This document shows, one piece after another, positions 26,140 through 39,897 of a stretch of 64,000 nt of DNA. Below the pieces are notes generated by a model. The model worked only from the letters and a program-made list of their open reading frames with translations, did no database searches and had not been told where the DNA came from. A program made the translations under genes and the position numbers. Origin of the DNA: Bombus terrestris (taxonomy: Eukaryota > Arthropoda > Insecta > Hymenoptera > Apidae); NCBI RefSeq assembly GCF_910591885.1, contig NW_025963614.1, forward strand, positions 183,748 through 247,747, given 5' to 3'. The first letter of the stretch is position 1. Every line of letters begins with the position of its first letter.

Positions 26140-29100
26140 CAACGTGGGACAACGTGGGACAACGTGGGACATCGTGGGACAACGTGGGACAACGTGGGAC
26201 AACGTGGGACAACGTGGGACACCGTTGGACACCGTTGGACACCGTTGGACACCGTTGGACAACGTTGGACACCGTGGGACAACGTGGGACAACGTGGGAC
26301 AACGTGGGAAACCATGGAACAACGTGGGACAACGTGGGACACCGTTGGACATCGTTGGACAACGTGGGACAACGTGGGACAACGTGGGACAACGTGGGAC
26401 AACGTGGGACAACGTGGGACAACGTGGGACAACGTGGGACAACGTGGGACACCGTTGGACACCGTGGGACACCGTTGGACACCGTTGGACATCGTTGGAC
26501 ACCGTGGGACAACGTGGGACAACGTGGGACAACGTGGGACAACGTGGGACAACGTGGGACAACGTGGGACAACGTGGGACAACGTGGGACAACGTGGGAC
26601 AACGTGGGACACCGTTGGACATCGTTGGACACCGTGGGAAAACGTGGGACAACGTGGGACAACGTGGGAAACCATGGAACAACGTGGGACAACGTGGGAC
26701 ACCGTTGGACATCGTTGGACAACGTGGGACAACGTGGGACAACGTGGGACAACGTGGGACAACGTGGGACAACGTGGGACACCGTTGGACACCGTGGGAC
26801 ACCGTTGGACATCGTTGGACACCGTGGGACAACGTGGGACAACGTGGGACAACGTGGGACAACGTGGGACAACGTGGGACAACGTGGGAAACCATGGAAC
26901 AACGTGGGACAACGTGGGACACCGTTGGACATCGTTGGACAACGTGGGACAACGTGGGACAACGTGGGACAACGTGGGACATCGTGGGACAACGTGGGAC
27001 AACGTGGGACAACGTGGGACATCGTGGGACAACGTGGGACAACGTGGGACAACGTGGGACAACGTGGGACACCGTTGGACACCGTTGGACACCGTTGGAC
27101 ATCGTTGGACAACGTGGGACAACGTGGGACAACGTGGGACAACGTGGGACAACGTGGGACAACGTGGGACACCGTGGGACACCGTTGGACATCGTTGGAC
27201 ACCGTGGGACAACGTGGGACAACGTGGGACAACGTGGGACAACGTGGGACAACGTGGGACAACGTGGGACAACGTGGGACAACGTGGGACAACGTGGGAC
27301 AACGTGGGACATCGTGGGACAACGTGGGACAACGTGGGACAACGTGGGACAACGTGGGACACCGTTGGACAACGTGGGACACCGTTGGACATCGTTGGAC
27401 ACCGTGGGAAAACGTGGGACAACGTGGGACAACGTGGGAAACCATGGAACAACGTGGGACAACGTGGGACACCGTTGGACATCGTTGGACAACGTGGGAC
27501 AACGTGGGACAACGTGGGACAACGTGGGACAACGTGGGACAACGTGGGACACCGTTGGACACCGTGGGACACCTTTGGACACCGTTGGACATCGTTGGAC
27601 ACCGTGGGACAACGTGGGACAACGTGGGACAACGTGGGACAACGTGGGACAACGTGGGACAACGTGGGACAACGTGGGACAACGTGGGACAACGTGGGAC
27701 AACGTGGGACAACGTGGGACAACGTGGGACAACGTGGGACACCGTTGGACAACGTGGGACACCGTTGGACATCGTTGGACACCGTGGGACAACGTGGGAC
27801 AACGTGGGACAACGTGGGACAACGTGGGACAACGTGGGACACCGTTGGACATCGTTGGACATCGTTGGACATCGTGGGACACCGTTGGACATCGTTGGAC
27901 ATCGTTGGACACCGTTGGACACCGTTGGACAACGTGGGACATCGTGGGACAACGTGGGACAACGTGGGACAACGTGGGACAACGTGGGACACCGTTGGAC
28001 ACCGTGGGATACCGTTGGACACCGTTGGACACCGTTGGACATCGTTGGACATCGTTGGACATCGTGGGACACCGTTGGACATCGTTGGACATCGTTGGAC
28101 ACCGTTGGACATCGTTGGACACCGTTGGACATCGTTGGACATCGTTGGACATCGTGGGACACCGTTGGACATCGTTGGACATCGTTGGACACCGTTGGAC
28201 ATCGTTGGACATCGTTGGACATCGTTGGACACCGTTGGACACCGTTGGACACCGTTGGACATCGTTGGACACCGTGGGACAACGTGGGACAACGTGGGAC
28301 AACGTGGGACAACGTGGGACAACGTGGGACATCGTGGGACAACGTGGGACAACGTGGGACAACGTGGGACAACGTGGGACAACGTGGGACACCGTTGGAC
28401 ACCGTGGGACACCGTTGGACACCGTGGGACACCGTTGGACACCGTTGGACATCGTTGGACACCGTGGGACAACGTGGGACAACGTGGGACAACGTGGGAC
28501 AACGTGGGACATCGTGGGACAACGTGGGACAACGTGGGACAACGTGGGACAACGTGGGACATCGTGGGACAACGTGGGACAACGTGGGACAACGTGGGAC
28601 AACGTGGGACATCGTGGGACAACGTGGGACAACGTGGGACAACGTGGGACAACGTGGGACAACGTGGGACACCGTTGGACACCGTTGGACACCGTTGGAC
28701 ACCGTTGGACATCGTTGGACACCGTGGGACAACGTGGGACAACGTGGGACAACGTGGGAAACCATGGAACAACGTGGGACAACGTGGGACACCGTTGGAC
28801 ATCGTTGGACATCGTTGGACACCGTGGGACAACGTGGGACAACGTGGGACAACGTGGGACAACGTCGGACAACGTGGGACAACGTGGGACATCGTGGGAC
28901 AACGTGGGACAACGTGGGACAACGTGGGACAACGTGGGACAACGTGGGACACCGTTGGACACCGTGGGACACCGTTGGACACCGTTGGACATCGTTGGAC
29001 ACCGTGGGACAACGTGGGACAACGTGGGACAACGTGGGACAACGTGGGACATCGTGGGACATCGTGGGACAACGTGGGACAACGTGGGACAACGTGGGAA

Positions 29101-29719
29101 ACCATGGAACAACGTGGGACAACGTGGGACACCGTTGGACATCGTTGGACATCGTTGGACACCGTGGGACAACGTGGGACAACGTGGGACACCGTGGGAC
29201 ACCGTTGGACACCGTTGGACATCGTTGGACACCGTGGGACAACGTGGGACAACGTGGGACAACGTGGGACAACGTGGGAAACCATGGAACAACGTGGGAC
29301 AACGTGGGACACCGTTGGACATCGTTGGACAACGTGGGACAACGTGGGACAACGTGGGACAACGTGGGACAACGTGGGACAACGTGGGACAACGTGGGAC
29401 AACGTGGGACAACGTGGGACACCGTTGGACACCGTGGGACACCGTTGGACACCGTTGGACATCGTTGGACACCGTGGGACAACGTGGGACAACGTGGGAC
29501 AACGTGGGACAACGTGGGACAACGTGGGACAACGTGGGACAACGTGGGACAACGTGGGACAACGTGGGACAACGTGGGACACCGTTGGACACCGTTGGAC
29601 ACCGTTGGACACCGTTGGACATCGTTGGACACCGTGGGACAACGTGGGACAACGTGGGACAACGTGGGAAACCATGGAACAACGTGGGACAACGTGGGAC
29701 ACCGTTGGACATCGTTGGA

Positions 29720-29999
29720 CAACGTGGGACAACGTGGGACAACGTGGGACAACGTGGGACAACGTGGGACATCGTGGGACAACGTGGGACAACGTGGGAC
29801 AACGTGGGACAACGTGGGACATCGTGGGACAACGTGGGACAACGTGGGACAACGTGGGACATCGTGGGACAACGTGGGACAACGTGGGACAACGTGGGAC
29901 AACGTGGGACATCGTGGGACAACGTGGGACAACGTGGGACAACGTGGGACATCGTGGGACAACGTGGGACAACGTGGGACAACGTGGGACAACGTGGGA
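29720..29999 (+). other. G-quadruplex motif tract, 28 units
   Basis: Twenty-eight GGG units, CAACGTGGGA interspersed with four or five CATCGTGGGA, bounded by CATCGTTGGA on the left and CACCGTTGGA at 30000. The loop is ACAACGT or ACATCGT, always 7 nt. Confidence 0.58.
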
Positions 30000-30369
30000 C
30001 ACCGTTGGACACCGTTGGACACCGTTGGACACCGTTGGACATCGTTGGACACCGTGGGACAACGTGGGACAACGTGGGACAACGTGGGAAACCATGGAAC
30101 AACGTGGGACAACGTGGGACACCGTTGGACATCGTTGGACAACGTGGGACAACGTGGGACAACGTGGGACAACGTGGGACAACGTGGGACAACGTGGGAC
30201 AACGTGGGACAACGTGGGACAACGTGGGACACCGTTGGACACCGTGGGACACCGTTGGACACCGTTGGACATCGTTGGACACCGTGGGACAACGTGGGAC
30301 AACGTGGGACAACGTGGGACAACGTGGGACAACGTGGGACAACGTGGGACAACGTGGGACAACGTGGGA

Positions 30370-31770
30370 CAACGTGGGACAACGTGGGACAACGTGGGAC
30401 AACGTGGGACATCGTGGGACAACGTGGGACAACGTGGGACAACGTGGGACAACGTGGGACACCGTTGGACAACGTGGGACACCGTTGGACATCGTTGGAC
30501 ACCGTGGGAAAACGTGGGACAACGTGGGACAACGTGGGAAACCATGGAACAACGTGGGACAACGTGGGACACCGTTGGACATCGTTGGACAACGTGGGAC
30601 AACGTGGGACAACGTGGGACAACGTGGGACACCGTTGGACACCGTGGGACACCTTTGGACACCGTTGGACATCGTTGGACACCGTGGGACAACGTGGGAC
30701 AACGTGGGACAACGTGGGACAACGTGGGACAACGTGGGACAACGTGGGACAACGTGGGACAACGTGGGACAACGTGGGACAACGTGGGACAACGTGGGAC
30801 AACGTGGGACAACGTGGGACACCGTTGGACAACGTGGGACACCGTTGGACATCGTTGGACACCGTGGGACAACGTGGGACAACGTGGGACAACGTGGGAC
30901 AACGTGGGACAACGTGGGACACCGTTGGACATCGTTGGACATCGTTGGACATCGTGGGACACCGTTGGACATCGTTGGACATCGTTGGACACCGTTGGAC
31001 ACCGTTGGACAACGTGGGACATCGTGGGACAACGTGGGACAACGTGGGACAACGTGGGACAACGTGGGACAACGTGGGACAACGTGGGACAACGTGGGAC
31101 AACGTGGGACATCGTGGGACAACGTGGGACAACGTGGGACAACGTGGGACAACGTGGGACACCGTTGGACAACGTGGGACACCGTTGGACATCGTTGGAC
31201 ACCGTGGGAAAACGTGGGACAACGTGGGACAACGTGGGAAACCATGGAACAACGTGGGACAACGTGGGACACCGTTGGACATCGTTGGACAACGTGGGAC
31301 AACGTGGGACAACGTGGGACAACGTGGGACACCGTTGGACACCGTGGGACACCTTTGGACACCGTTGGACATCGTTGGACACCGTGGGACAACGTGGGAC
31401 AACGTGGGACAACGTGGGACAACGTGGGACAACGTGGGACAACGTGGGACAACGTGGGACAACGTGGGACAACGTGGGACAACGTGGGACAACGTGGGAC
31501 AACGTGGGACAACGTGGGACACCGTTGGACAACGTGGGACACCGTTGGACATCGTTGGACACCGTGGGACAACGTGGGACAACGTGGGACAACGTGGGAC
31601 AACGTGGGACAACGTGGGACACCGTTGGACATCGTTGGACATCGTTGGACATCGTGGGACACCGTTGGATATCGTTGGACATCGTTGGACACCGTTGGAC
31701 ACCGTTGGACAACGTGGGACATCGTGGGACAACGTGGGACAACGTGGGACAACGTGGGACAACGTGGGAC
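30370..31770. repeat. 700-bp tandem duplication
   Basis: Two copies meet near 31,070. Markers at offset 700 are AAACGTGGGA (30510/31210), AACCATGGAA (30540/31240), CACCTTTGGA (30650/31350), CATCGTGGGA (30410/31110) and the following CACCGTTGGA/CATCGTTGGA block (30920/31620). The right copy has a private TATCGTTGGA unit at 31670. Block ends lie within CAACGTGGGA runs, so they are uncertain by several units. Confidence 0.8.
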
Positions 31771-33229
31771 ACCGTTGGACACCGTGGGACACCGTTGGAC
31801 ACCGTTGGACACCGTTGGACATCGTTGGACATCGTTGGACATCGTGGGACACCGTTGGACATCGTTGGACATCGTTGGACACCGTTGGACATCGTTGGAC
31901 ACCGTTGGACATCGTTGGACATCGTTGGACATCGTGGGACACCGTTGGACATCGTTGGACATCGTTGGACACCGTTGGACATCGTTGGACATCGTTGGAC
32001 ATCGTTGGACACCGTGGGACAACGTGGGACAACGTGGGACACCGTTGGACACCGTGGGACACCGTTGGACACCGTTGGACATCGTTGGACACCGTGGGAC
32101 AACGTGGGACAACGTGGGACAACGTGGGACAACGTGGGACATCGTGGGACAACGTGGGACATCGTGGGACACCGTTGGACACCGTGGGACAACGTGGGAC
32201 AACGTGGGACAACGTGGGACAACGTGGGACACCGTTGGACATCGTTGGACATCGTTGGACACCGTGGGACAACGTGGGACAACGTGGGACAACGTGGGAC
32301 AACGTCGGACAACGTGGGACAACGTGGGACATCGTGGGACAACGTGGGACAACGTGGGACAACGTGGGACAACGTGGGACAACGTGGGACACCGTTGGAC
32401 ACCGTGGGACACCGTGGGACACCGTTGGACATCGTTGGACACCGTGGGACAACGTGGGACAACGTGGGACAACGTGGGACAACGTGGGACATCGTGGGAC
32501 ATCGTGGGACAACGTGGGACAACGTGGGACAACGTGGGAAACCATGGAACAACGTGGGACAACGTGGGACACCGTTGGACATCGTTGGACATCGTTGGAC
32601 ACCGTGGGACAACGTGGGACAACGTGGGACAACGTGGGACAACGTGGGACAACGTGGGACAACGTGGGACATCGTGGGACACCGTTGGACACCGTGGGAC
32701 AACGTGGGACAACGTGGGACAACGTGGGACAACGTGGGACAACGTGGGACAACGTGGGACAACGTGGGACAACGTGGGACAACGTGGGACAACGTGGGAC
32801 ATCGTGGGACAACGTGGGACAACGTGGGACAACGTGGGACATCGTGGGACAACGTGGGACAACGTGGGACAACGTGGGACAACGTGGGACAACGTGGGAC
32901 ACCGTTGGACACCGTTGGACACCGTTGGACACCGTTGGACATCGTTGGACACCGTGGGACAACGTGGGACAACGTGGGACAACGTGGGAAACCATGGAAC
33001 AACGTGGGACAACGTGGGACACCGTTGGACATCGTTGGACATCGTTGGACACCGTGGGTCAACGTGGGACAACGTGGGACAACGTGGGACAACGTCGGAC
33101 AACGTGGGACAACGTGGGACATCGTGGGACAACGTGGGACAACGTGGGACAACGTGGGACAACGTGGGACAACGTGGGACACCGTTGGACACCGTGGGAC
33201 ACCGTTGGACACCGTTGGACAACGTTGGA

Positions 33230-33559
33230 CACCGTGGGACAACGTGGGACAACGTGGGACAACGTGGGACAACGTGGGACATCGTGGGACAACGTGGGAC
33301 AACGTGGGACAACGTGGGACAACGTGGGACAACGTGGGACAACGTGGGACAACGTGGGACATCGTGGGACAACGTGGGACAACGTGGGACAACGTGGGAC
33401 AACGTGGGACAACGTGGGACATCGTGGGACAACGTGGGACAACGTGGGACAACGTGGGACAACGTGGGACATCGTGGGACAACGTGGGACAACGTGGGAC
33501 AACGTGGGACATCGTGGGACAACGTGGGACAACGTGGGACAACGTGGGACAACGTGGGA
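33230..33559 (+). other. G-quadruplex motif tract, 33 units (longest found)
   Basis: Thirty-three consecutive GGG units over 330 bp, the longest such run I found by eye. CATCGTGGGA units are interspersed among CAACGTGGGA. It is bounded by CAACGTTGGA on the left and CACCGTTGGA at 33560. Confidence 0.6.
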
Positions 33560-35459
33560 CACCGTTGGACACCGTTGGACACCGTTGGACACCGTTGGAC
33601 ATCGTTGGACACCGTGGGACAACGTGGGACAACGTGGGACAACGTGGGAAACCATGGAACAACGTGGGACAACGTGGGACACCGTTGGACATCGTTGGAC
33701 AACGTGGGACAACGTGGGACAACGTGGGACAACGTGGGACAACGTGGGACAACGTGGGACAACGTGGGACAACGTGGGACAACGTGGGACACCGTTGGAC
33801 ACCGTGGGACACCGTTGGACACCGTTGGACATCGTTGGACACCGTGGGACAACGTGGGACAACGTGGGACAACGTGGGACAACGTGGGACAACGTGGGAC
33901 AACGTGGGACAACGTGGGACAACGTGGGACAACGTGGGACAACGTGGGACATCGTGGGACAACGTGGGACAACGTGGGACAACGTGGGACAACGTGGGAC
34001 ACCGTTGGACAACGTGGGACACCGTTGGACATCGTTGGACACCGTGGGACAACGTGGGACAACGTGGGACAACGTGGGAAACCATGGAACAACGTGGGAC
34101 AACGTGGGACACCGTTGGACATCGTTGGACAACGTGGGACAACGTGGGACAACGTGGGACAACGTGGGACAACGTGGGACAACGTGGGACACCGTTGGAC
34201 ACCGTGGGACACCGTTGGACACCGTTGGACATCGTTGGACACCGTGGGACAACGTGGGACAACGTGGGACAACGTGGGACAACGTGGGACAACGTGGGAC
34301 AACGTGGGACAACGTGGGACAACGTGGGACAACGTGGGACACCGTTGGACACCGTGGGACACCGTTGGACACCGTTGGACACCGTTGGACATCGTTGGAC
34401 ATCGTTGGACACCGTGGGACACCGTTGGACATCGTTGGACATCGTTGGACACCGTTGGACATCGTTGGACACCGTTGGACATCGTTGGACATCGTTGGAC
34501 ATCGTGGGACACCGTTGGACATCGTTGGACATCGTTGGACACCGTTGGACATCGTTGGACATCGTTGGACATCGTTGGACACCGTTGGACACCGTTGGAC
34601 ACCGTTGGACATCGTTGGACAACGTGGGACAACGTGGGACAACGTGGGACAACGTGGGACAACGTGGGAGAACGTGGGACATCGTGGGACACCGTTGGAC
34701 ACCGTGGGACAACGTGGGACAACGTGGGACAACGTGGGACAACGTGGGACAACGTGGGACAACGTGGGACAACGTGGGACAACGTGGGACACCGTTGGAC
34801 ACCGTTGGACATCGTTGGACACCGTGGGACAACGTGGGACAACGTGGGACAACGTGGGACAACGTGGGACAACGTGGGACAACGTGGGACAACGTCGGAC
34901 AACGTGGGACAACGTGGGACAACGTGGGACAACGTGGGACATCGTGGGACAACGTGGGACAACGTGGGACAACGTGGGACAACGTGGGACATCGTGGGAC
35001 AACGTGGGACAACGTGGGACAACGTGGGACACCGTTGGACACCGTTGGACACCGTTGGACACCGTTGGACATCGTTGGACACCGTGGGACAACGTGGGAC
35101 AACGTGGGACAACGTGGGAAACCATGGAACAACGTGGGACAACGTGGGACACCGTTGGACATCGTTGGACATCGTTGGACACCGTGGGACAACGTGGGAC
35201 AACGTGGGAAAACGTGGGACAACGTGGGACACCGTTGGACATCGCTGGACACCGTTGGACATCGTTGGACACCGTGGGACAACGTGGGACAACGTGGGAC
35301 AACGTGGGACAACGTGGGACAACGTGGGACAACGTGGGACAACGTGGGACAACGTGGGACAACGTGGGACATCGTGGGACAACGTGGGACAACGTGGGAC
35401 AACGTGGGACAACGTGGGACATCGTTGGACACCGTTGGACACTGTGGGACAACGTGGGA

Positions 35460-38400
35460 CAACGTGGGACAACGTGGGACAACGTGGGACAACGTGGGAC
35501 AACGTGGGACAACGTGGGACATCGTGGGACAACGTGGGACAACGTGGGACAACGTGGGACATCGTGGGACAACGTGGGACAACGTGGGACAACGTGGGAC
35601 AACGTGGGACAACGTGGGACACCGTTGGACATCGTTGGACACCGTGGGACAACGTGGGACAACGTGGGACAACGTGGGACACCGTTGGACACCGTTGGAC
35701 ACCGTTGGACACCGTTGGACACCGTTGGACATCGTTGGACACCGTGGGACAACGTGGGACAACGTGGGACAACGTGGGAAACCATGGAACAACGTGGGAC
35801 AACGTGGGACACCGTTGGACATCGTCGGACAACGTGGGACAACGTGGGACAACGTGGGACAACGTGGGACAACGTGGGACAACGTGGGACAACGTGGGAC
35901 AACGTGGGACAACGTGGGACAACGTGGGACAACGTGGGACTACGTGGGACATCGTGGGACAACGTGGGACAACGTGGGACAACGTGGGACACCGTTGGAC
36001 ACCGTTGGACACCGTTGGACACCGTGGGACAACGTGGGACAACGTGGGACAACGTGGGAAACCATGGAACAACGTGGGACAACGTGGGACACCGTTGGAC
36101 ATCGTTGGACATCGTTGGACACCGTGGGACAACGTGGGACAACGTGGGACACCGTTGGACATCGCTGGACACCGTTGGACATCGTTGGACACCGTGGGAC
36201 AACGTGGGACAACGTGGGACAACGTGGGACAACGTGGGACAACGTGGGACAACGTGGGACAACGTGGGACAACGTGGGACAACGTGGGACAACGTGGGAC
36301 ATCGTGGGACAACGTGGGACAACGTGGGACAACGTGGGACAACGTGGGACATCGTTGGACACCGTTGGACACCGTGGGACAACGTGGGACAACGTGGGAC
36401 AACGTGGGACAACGTGGGACAACGTGGAACAACGTGGGACAACGTGGGACAACGTGGGACAACGTGGGACAACGTGGGACAACGTGGGACAACGTGGGAC
36501 AACGTGGGACAACGTGGGACATCGTGGGACAACGTGGGACAACGTGGGACAACGTGGGACAACGTGGGACAACGTGGGACACCGTTGGACATCGTTGGAC
36601 ACCGTGGGACAACGTGGGACAACGTGGGACAACGTGGGACACCGTTGGACACCGTTGGACACCGTTGGACACCGTTGGACACCGTTGGACATCGTTGGAC
36701 ACCGTGGGACAACGTGGGACAACGTGGGACAACGTGGGAAACCATGGAACAACGTGGGACAACGTGGGACACCGTTGGACATCGTCGGACAACGTGGGAC
36801 AACGTGGGACAACGTGGGACAACGTGGGACAACGTGGGACAACGTGGGACAACGTGGGACACCGTTGGACACCGTGGGACACCGTTGGACACCGTTGGAC
36901 ATCGTTGGACACCGTGGGACAACGTGGGACAACGTGGGACAACGTGGGACAACGTGGGACAACGTGGGACAACGTGGGACAACGTGGGACAACGTGGGAC
37001 AACGTGGGACAACGTGGGACATCGTGGGACAACGTGGGACAACGTGGGACAACGTGGGACAACGTGGGACACCGTTGGACAACGTGGGACACCGTTGGAC
37101 ATTGTTGGACACCGTGGGACAACGTGGGACAACGTGGGACAACGTGGGACATCGTGGGACAACGTGGGACAACGTGGGACAACGTGGGACAACGTGGGAC
37201 AACGTGGGACACCGTTGGACACCGTTGGACACCGTTGGACACCGTTGGACATCGTTGGACACCGTGGGACAACGTGGGACAACGTGGGACAACGTGGGAA
37301 ACCATGGAACAACGTGGGACAACGTGGGACACCGTTGGACATCGTTGGACATCGTTGGACACCGTGGGACAACGTGGGACAACGTGGGAAAACGTGGGAC
37401 AACGTGGGACACCGTTGGACATCGCTGGACACCGTTGGACATCGTTGGACACCGTGGGACAACGTGGGACAACGTGGGACAACGTGGGACAACGTGGGAC
37501 AACGTGGGACAACGTGGGACAACGTGGGACAACGTGGGACAACGTGGGACAACGTGGGACAACGTGGGACAACGTGGGACATCGTGGGACAACGTGGGAC
37601 AACGTGGGACAACGTGGGACAATGGGGCAACGTGGGACACCGTTGGACATCGTTGGACAACGTGGGACACCGTTGGACATCGTTGGACACCGTGGGACAA
37701 CGTGGGACAACGTGGGACACCGTTGGACACCGTTGGACATCGTTGGACACCGTGGGACAACGTGGGACAACGTGGGACAACGTGGGAAACCATGGAACAA
37801 CGTGGGACAACGTGGGACACCGTTGGACATCGTTGGACAACGTGGGACAACGTGGGACAACGTGGGACAACGTGGGACAACGTGGGACAACGTGGGACAA
37901 CGTGGGACACCGTTGGACACCGTGGGACACCGTTGGACACCGTTGGACATCGTTGGACACCGTGGGACAACGTGGGACAACGTGGGACAACGTGGGAGAA
38001 CGTGGGACAACGTGGGACAACGTGGGACAACGTGGGACAACGTGGGACAAGGTGGGACAACGTGGGACATAGTGGGACAACGTGGGACAACGTGGGACAA
38101 CGTGGGACAACGTGGGACACCGTTGGACAACGTGGGACACCGTTGGACATCGTTGGACACCGTGGGACAACGTGGGACAACGTGGGACCACGTGGGACAA
38201 CGTGGGACAACGTGGGACAACGTGGGACAACGTGGGACAACGTGGGACATCGTGGGACATCGTGGGACAACGTGGGACAACGTGGGACAACGTGGGACAA
38301 CGTGGGACAACGTGGGACACCGTTGGACATCGTTGGACACCGTGGGACACCGTGGGACAACGTGGGACAACGTGGGACAACGTGGGACAACGTGGGACAA

Positions 38401-39897
38401 CGTGGGAAACCATGGAACAACGTGGGACAACGTGGGACACCGTCGGACATCGTTGGACAACGTGGGACAACGTGGGACAACGTGGGACAACGTGGGACAA
38501 CGTGGGACAACGTGGGACACCGTTGGACACCGTGGGACACCGTTGGACACCGTTGGACATCGTTGGACATCGTTGGACACCGTGGGACAACGTGGGACAA
38601 CGTGGGACAACGTGGGACACCGTTGGACATCGTTGGACATCGTTGGACATCGTGGGACACCGTTGGACATCGTTGGACATCGTTGGACACCGTTGGACAC
38701 CGTTGGACAACGTGGGACATCGTGGGACAACGTGGGACAACGTGGGACAACGTGGGACAACGTGGGACACCGTTGGACACCGTGGGACACCGTTGGACAC
38801 CGTTGGACACCGTTGGACATCGTTGGACATCGTTGGACATCGTGGGACACCGTTGGACATCGTTGGACATCGTTGGACACCGTTGGACATCGTTGGACAC
38901 CGTTGGACATCGTTGGACATCGTTGGACATCGTGGGACAACGTGGGACAACGTGGGACAACGTGGGACAACGTGGGACATCGTGGGACAACGTGGGACAA
39001 CGTGGGACAACGTGGGACAACGTGGGACAACGTGGGACACCGTTGGACATCGTTGGACAACGTGGGACACCGTTGGACATCGTTGGACACCGTGGGACAA
39101 CGTGGGACAACGTGGGACACCGTTGGACACCGTTGGACATCGTTGGACACCGTGGGACAACGTGGGACAACGTGGGACAACGTGGGAAACCATGGAACAA
39201 CGTGGGACAACGTGGGACACCGTTGGACATCGTTGGACAACGTGGGACAACGTGGGACAACGTGGGACAACGTGGGACAACGTGGGACAACGTGGGACAA
39301 CGTGGGACAACGTGGGACAACGTGGGACAACGTGGGACAACGTGGGACATCGTTGGACACCGTTGGACACCGTGGGACAACGTGGGACCACGTGGGACAA
39401 CGTGGGACAACGTGGGACAACGTGGGACAACGTGGGACATCGTGGGACAACGTGGGACAACGTGGGACAACGTGGGACAACGTGGGACAACGTGGGACAC
39501 CGTTGGACACCGTTGGACACCGTGGGACAACGTGGGACAACGTGGGACAACGTGGGACAACGTGGGACAACGTGGGACATCGTTGGACACCGTTGGACAC
39601 CGTGGGACAACGTGGGACAACGTGGGACCACGTGGGACAACGTGGGACAACGTGGGACAACGTGGGACAACGTGGGACAACGTGGGACACCGTTGGACAT
39701 CGTGGGACAACGTGGGACAACGTGGGACAACGTGGGACAACGTGGGACAACGTGGGACAACGTGGGACAACGTGGGACAACGTGGGACAACGTGGGACAA
39801 CGTGGGACAACGTGGGACAACGTGGGACATCGTGGGACAACGTGGGACAACGTGGGACAACGTGGGACAACGTTGGACATCGTTGGACACCGTTGGA
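35460..39897. repeat. 4,438-bp tandem duplication, left copy
   Basis: This block repeats at an offset of exactly 4,438 bp, which is not a multiple of 10 because it includes one 8-bp unit. Paired markers are CATCGTCGGA (35820/40258 and 36780/41218), CAACGTGGAA (36420/40858), CAATGGGG (37620/42058), CATAGTGGGA (38068/42506), CACCGTCGGA (38438/42876), CCACGTGGGA (38188/42626, 39388/43826, 39628/44066) and seven AACCATGGAA boxes. The left copy has a private CAAGGTGGGA at 38048. Inside it, a 960-bp repeat links 35,560-35,830 with 36,520-36,790. Confidence 0.9.
37620..37627. other. 8-bp unit CAATGGGG, first copy
   Basis: The unit reads CAATGGGG followed by a normal CAACGTGGGA. It fits a unit ending in GGGG that lost its CG pair, or CAATGTGGGG that lost two bases. 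Its right side continues with CACCGTTGGA, CATCGTTGGA, CAACGTGGGA. This is the first of four copies carried by duplications. Confidence 0.95.

Larger units (their letters stand above)
18531..35459. repeat. Central array domain rich in CCATGG boxes and GTTGG blocks
   Basis: This domain lacks the 5' markers and contains many AACCATGGAA units. It also holds five CACCTTTGGA units (23271, 24731, 27570, 30650, 31350), each lying 110-130 bp after a CCATGG box. A recurring cassette has AAACGTGGGA exactly 30 bp before the CCATGG box (26640/26670, 27410/27440, 30510/30540, 31210/31240). Blocks rich in CATCGTTGGA and CACCGTTGGA recur near 25.0-25.4, 27.8-28.3, 30.9-31.0, 31.6-32.0 and 34.3-34.6 kb. The block that begins at 27,840 has the same unit order at its start as the one at 31,620. 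Borders are drawn from markers and are soft. Confidence 0.6.
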
